A stretch of DNA of 56,054 bases from Candidatus Poribacteria bacterium (GTDB taxonomy: Bacteria > Poribacteria > WGA-4E > WGA-3G), in the NCBI GenBank assembly GCA_003635255.1, contig PYJC01000072.1, positions 1-56,054 on the forward strand, read 5' to 3'. Below are positions 53,195 through 56,054 of the stretch, piece by piece. The notes under the pieces are model-generated. The model saw only the letters and a list, made by a program, of their open reading frames with translations. It ran no database searches and had not been told where the DNA came from. The position numbers were made by a program, and so were the translations under genes. How positions within the stretch are numbered: the first letter of the stretch is position 1; each line of letters opens with the position of its first letter.

Positions 53195-53350
53195 CCGGTA
53201 GGTTCGGTTTCCTAACCGAACCGGATACGACGCGAAAACCTTGAAAACTTCAGAACCCCCTTAAATCCCGTCTCGGTCCCCAGGCCCGGTAGGTTCGGTT
53301 TCCTAACCGAACCGGATCCTACACGGAAACCTTGAAAACTTCAGAACTCT
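53195..53350. repeat. Two REP-like units on the other side of the RAYT gene
   Basis: Palindromes at 53201-53222 and 53292-53313, 91 bases apart, with the same GGAT...GAAAACCTTGAAAACTTC spacers as the left-hand units. The array stops at the end of the next gene (stop at 53353). Confidence 0.85.
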
Positions 53351-53352
53351 TG

Positions 53353-54243
53353 TTAGCTGCTTTTGTGATGCATTAATGTAGATACGGCTCTTGTCAGTTC
53401 GGCTTTGTCTTTTAAGATAGCGGACAACTTTTCAGACAGTTCGCCTAAAACGAGTCTAATGGTGCTGGCAAGCTCTAAACATTCTTCATCGGTTAATTCG
53501 TGCACACCCCGACTAAGTGCCCGATGTAACAAAAATATTGGACTATGGCCATCAATCAGCAAACTTTCTGGCATAGCATCCTTTGCCATTCCAAGGGCTT
53601 TGCTGAATTGAGTCTCTTTAATCGCTTCACGTAACGTATCTATTTTATCTTGTGGCAGCCCGATTTTCTCAAATACTTTGACAATTTCCCCTAAAATCCT
53701 ATTCTTTTGGTTCTCCACTACCCGTCGATAATAAGTAAAAGCCCCTATACCAAGACCCTGATTCTCACAATTACGTCCCTTTAGAAAAATCTCCCTATCT
53801 GGACCAATTAGTTTGATAAGTCTCGGAGGAACGGGCTGTCCGTACGATGGAAATTCACCAAACTTATAACATATCCCGTGGGGCTCCTCATTTGTATCAA
53901 GTATTGCAATAAAAGAATATACTTTTGTGGTTCTTAGGCAATTGGAACATCGATAGGTAACATACAAATAATTGGAAATATTTTCTTTTAAATGTGGTCC
54001 TGGACTTGAAAAAACCTCAGTGCAACGGAAAAATCGAATACCATTGCACGAATCATCTGAACAATGAAGTTCCAACTCAGGTTTGTTGATTTCCTTAATA
54101 ACATTACCGAATGGACCTGTGTGTTGCATAAATAAATTCAAAATATATCTCTCCTGATTCGGGGGAGTGCTTTGCAAAAACTCAGAAAGAGTCAGGTAGG
54201 AGACTTCTGTCTGCTCCTCTGTTTGCTTATTACAATCCATCAT
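53353..54243 (-). CDS. Hypothetical protein with two Cys pairs, next to a restriction gene
   Basis: 296 residues. I do not recognise a named family. Cys61-x4-Cys66 and Cys99-x2-Cys102 could bind zinc (LHCSDDSCNG; YRCSNCLRT). The segment GLGIGAFTYYRRVVENQKNRILGEI and helical C-terminal half (DKIDTLREAIKETQFSKALGMA, LTDEECLELASTIRLVLGEL) are like uncharacterised proteins encoded beside type I restriction genes. It lies 14 bases downstream of the truncated hsdS in the same orientation, so a role in that system is plausible. The stop is at the edge of the palindrome array. AT-rich. Confidence 0.5.
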   Translation of the reverse strand: MMDCNKQTEEQTEVSYLTLSEFLQSTPPNQERYILNLFMQHTGPFGNVIKEINKPELELHCSDDSCNGIRFFRCTEVFSSPGPHLKENISNYLYVTYRCSNCLRTTKVYSFIAILDTNEEPHGICYKFGEFPSYGQPVPPRLIKLIGPDREIFLKGRNCENQGLGIGAFTYYRRVVENQKNRILGEIVKVFEKIGLPQDKIDTLREAIKETQFSKALGMAKDAMPESLLIDGHSPIFLLHRALSRGVHELTDEECLELASTIRLVLGELSEKLSAILKDKAELTRAVSTLMHHKSS

Positions 54244-54257
54244 AGAGGGGTCCTTTT

Positions 54258-55052
54258 CTATAAATACTTTGTGAGAATAGCATTTTTATGTTCAGCGGCT
54301 TTATCAATCATAGCTTGTGCTTCGGTAATTTTTGCCTCCAATTGCTCAACTTCTGCTGCTAACCGCTGTTGAATATCAAGCGGTGGAATAGGGATCTTTA
54401 TATTTTTAATTTTCTCTTGAGATAAATTATCTCTTGCTATCCCTGTTCGCATATTAAGCAAATCCTGATACATTGCTTCTAACACAAGCACCAAAAACTT
54501 AGGCACCATTTCATCAGTTGGTAATAGCGCACATAACGCTTGATTAGTTGAGGCTTTAATATTTAACAAAGCGACCTTTCCAGCAGTTGCACCATACATT
54601 GCCAAAAGAACTGTTCCGCTAGGAAATAATTTTGCATTAGAGTTATTAAGTCCTAATTCAGTGATAAAATTATCGGCAAAATTTATCTCTTTCTTTGATA
54701 CCTCTCCACTATTAATCCACGGTATTGTTCCATTTTCGTAGTACTCTTTTTTACTTGATAGAGGTGTTCCACCGGAAGTAGTATTGTAAACATCACCTAT
54801 CTTCTTTATTTTATAGCCAGCGTTAATAACCACTTCCGCTTTTTCTTCAATCTGTTGTTTCGTTGCAGTGATAGTTTGGTGGGCTTGATCGGTTCCCCGA
54901 TCCACTGCTTCACATTCATCAACAATTTGCTGTTGAATTTGGGGCGGTGGAAGTGGGATTTTTATCTCTTTAAGATTGGTTGAATTGATTCCGCCTTGGG
55001 CAGAGCCTGTAATGTTGTGTTTTAGCAGATTTTGACCGTTTTCAGAAAGAAG
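54258..55052 (-). pseudogene. hsdS: Truncated type I restriction specificity subunit (HsdS), 5' part lost
   Basis: The conserved frame is open from 55052 to the stop at 54258. It reads SENGQNLLKHNITGSAQGG, then INSTNLKEIKIPLPPPQIQQ, the end of target-recognition domain 1 and the central helix. Then come a complete second domain (GYKIKKIGDVYNTTSGGTPL, IPWINSGEVSKKEINF, LFPSGTVLLAMYGATAGKVAL) and IKIPIPPLDIQQRLAAEVEQLEAKI, the second conserved helix. The first 150 or so residues are missing: the frame meets a stop at 55053, close to an IS5-type element. The rest may lie beyond the element, outside the window. The half gene may still give a product (GTG 54905), but the methylase and nuclease subunits are not visible. 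Confidence 0.75.
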
Positions 55053-55055
55053 TCA

Positions 55056-56054
55056 TATTGAGTAAAACATAAAAATGTAGTAAAATAGTGGAATAAAAGG
55101 CGATCCTTTATGTCCCTTTATTTCCACTTTTGATAGTCACTTACTTTATGAGAGGTGCTCTTATGACGGTCTCCGAGTCCGAAAAGTCTCCGAGATACAA
55201 CGGTATTCCGAAGCAGGTTTCGCGTAAGGATTTTAATCGTTATATCTTGCCACATCTGAAGAAACGTGTTAAAGGTCCAAAGCCGAAACTCTCTTTCTAC
55301 AAGATATTCAACTACATTCTCTATGTTTTGCATACGGGTATTCAATGGGAGCAACTCCGAACACGGCGGAATGAACTCCATTGGTCTAATGTCTATAAAT
55401 GGCATCATCGCTGGTCAAAAGATGGCTCGTATCAGAACCTCTTTGAAGCGTCGGTTATACACTTGCTTGATACGGATCAACTTGATACGACACACCTTCA
55501 CGGTGATGGTTCAAACACCGTCGTGAAAAAAGGGGCGACGGTATCAGCTACTCAGGACACAAACATCAGAAAGGCGAAAAAGAGTTGACGCTCACCGATA
55601 ATCATGGGTTCATCATAGGACCGATAACGCTGAAACCCGTCAACGCACATGATACAACGATTTTGCCCGAAGCCCTGAGTGATATAATCGCTTTTAGCAA
55701 ACGTATTGGCATGGATCTTTGCGGTTCGGCTCTGACACTTGATTCTGCCTTTGATTCTAAGGTGAATCATAAACTTATTAGAGGACACGGGTTGAGACCC
55801 GTGATTTATCCTAACCGTCGCAATGCTAAAGAACCTATTGTCATTGCGCGTAAGTTCCGTTGGTTTGACAAAAGGATATACAAAGACCGATATAAAGTTG
55901 AGCGAACTTTCGGGTGGCAAGACACTTACCGAAGACTTGCCCTGAGCTATGATAAACTCAAAGAGACCCGTCTGGGGTTTCGTCATCTCGCATATTCAAT
56001 GATTAACTTTCGTATAACTTTCAACCATTCATAGCGCGTACTCGCTATGAGTTC
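55056..56054 (+). mobile_element. IS5-family-like insertion sequence (right end at or past the window edge)
   Basis: About 1 kb carrying a two-frame DDE transposase. The left end is somewhere near 55056-55080, where the hsdS frame stops. At the right, GCGTACTCGC lies inside the stem CATAGCG/CGCTATG (56029-56049), a possible terminal or terminator hairpin. Terminal inverted repeats could not be fixed because the sequence ends at 56054. Confidence 0.6.
55163..56034 (+). CDS. IS5-family transposase in two frames (probable -1 frameshift)
   Basis: Frame 1 runs 55163-55588 (start ATG with GAGAGG upstream) and frame 2 continues to 56034. The first frame contains the N-terminal domain (SFYKIFNYILYVLHTGIQWEQL, WSNVYKWHHRWSKDG) and the first catalytic Asp in LDTTHLHGDGSNTV. 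A run A6G4 at 55526-55535 allows a shift of -1, after which the reading becomes GDGISYSGHKHQKGEKE, the expected IS5 sequence, then ALTLDSAFD (second Asp) and RYKVERTFGW (Glu). The split may be programmed frameshifting, as in several IS5 members, or a disabling mutation. Without the shift the protein ends 19 codons after the run. Confidence 0.7.

Noticed and set aside
52411..53350. Regularly spaced 91-bp repeats considered as a CRISPR array
   Set aside because: The spacers between palindromes are themselves repeated, not unique. There are no cas genes, and a RAYT gene sits in the middle.
1..56054. tRNA or rRNA genes
   Set aside because: None recognised by eye on either strand; a covariance search could still find a tRNA that I missed.

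Overview
The window looks like a chromosomal contig from an uncultured Gram-negative (diderm) bacterium, and my best guess is the candidate phylum Poribacteria or a close relative. The reasons are the DUF6785-type membrane proteins, the run of secreted LamG-like proteins, the many dispersed GGTTCGGTT/AACCGAACC palindromes and the general style of the gene set. That placement is recognition from memory; the window has no rRNA or tRNA gene to confirm it. The diderm envelope is supported by kdsB (CMP-KDO), heptose genes, a Wza-like exporter and a Wzc-like kinase.

Layout. 1-1.4 kb: AT-rich restriction-modification pair (truncated nuclease plus N6-adenine methylase), divergent from a fused nucleotidyltransferase-HEPN gene (1.5-2.2 kb). 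2.3-7.1 kb: two near-identical DUF6785 membrane proteins on either side of an archaeal-type 4-phosphopantoate--beta-alanine ligase, with two closely similar promoters. 7.1-9.6 kb: mostly non-coding, with palindromic repeats, a secreted LamG-like protein and a duplicated GTTAC-bounded repeat. 9.6-13.8 kb: AlbA_2/ATPase regulator, enolase-superfamily enzyme, a two-gene membrane-protein/proline-rich unit and a LamG protein with a clear terminator. 13.9-20.7 kb, minus strand: kdsB-pyrG-larA-larA-dctQ-dctM, tightly packed. 20.8-23.4 kb: three tandem LamG paralogs. 23.5-25.8 kb: HTH gene abutting an IS200/IS605-like remnant, PAP2 phosphatase, lipoprotein. 26-29.2 kb: livK-livH-livM without ATPases. 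29.3-34.7 kb, minus: BatA-like VWA protein, NucS-like nuclease, glpD and a DegT aminotransferase. 34.9-36.8 kb: two nucleoside-type ABC permeases. 36.8-40.5 kb, minus: Wzc-like and Wza-like polysaccharide export proteins. 41.6-46.3 kb: heptose kinase, heptose bisphosphatase, nucleotide-sugar dehydrogenase and a coiled-coil NYN protein. 46.3-52.2 kb: eight-repeat propeller-like protein, a coiled-coil/36-residue membrane peptide pair, an alkaline-phosphatase-superfamily enzyme and a PolX-like PHP protein whose polymerase site is lost. 52.3-53.4 kb: a REP-associated tyrosine transposase between palindromes spaced exactly 91 bp apart. 53.4 kb to the end: AT-rich defence island with a zinc-motif protein, a truncated type I specificity subunit and an IS5-type element that appears to have broken it.

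How the genes fit together. A cell-envelope theme dominates: CTP synthase sits beside the CTP-using KdsB, and heptose and nucleotide-sugar genes lie near polysaccharide export. A second theme is uptake and use of small acids (TRAP transporter with two lactate-racemase-family enzymes, a Liv system, a racemase/dehydratase). A third is mobile and selfish DNA at both ends. The most unusual items are a shared C-terminal tail (KLATTWGxLK) on five secreted LamG-like proteins, an archaeal-type coenzyme A enzyme in a bacterial context, the RAYT/91-bp palindrome array with insertions at the hairpin apex, and the PolX paralog with all three polymerase carboxylates replaced.
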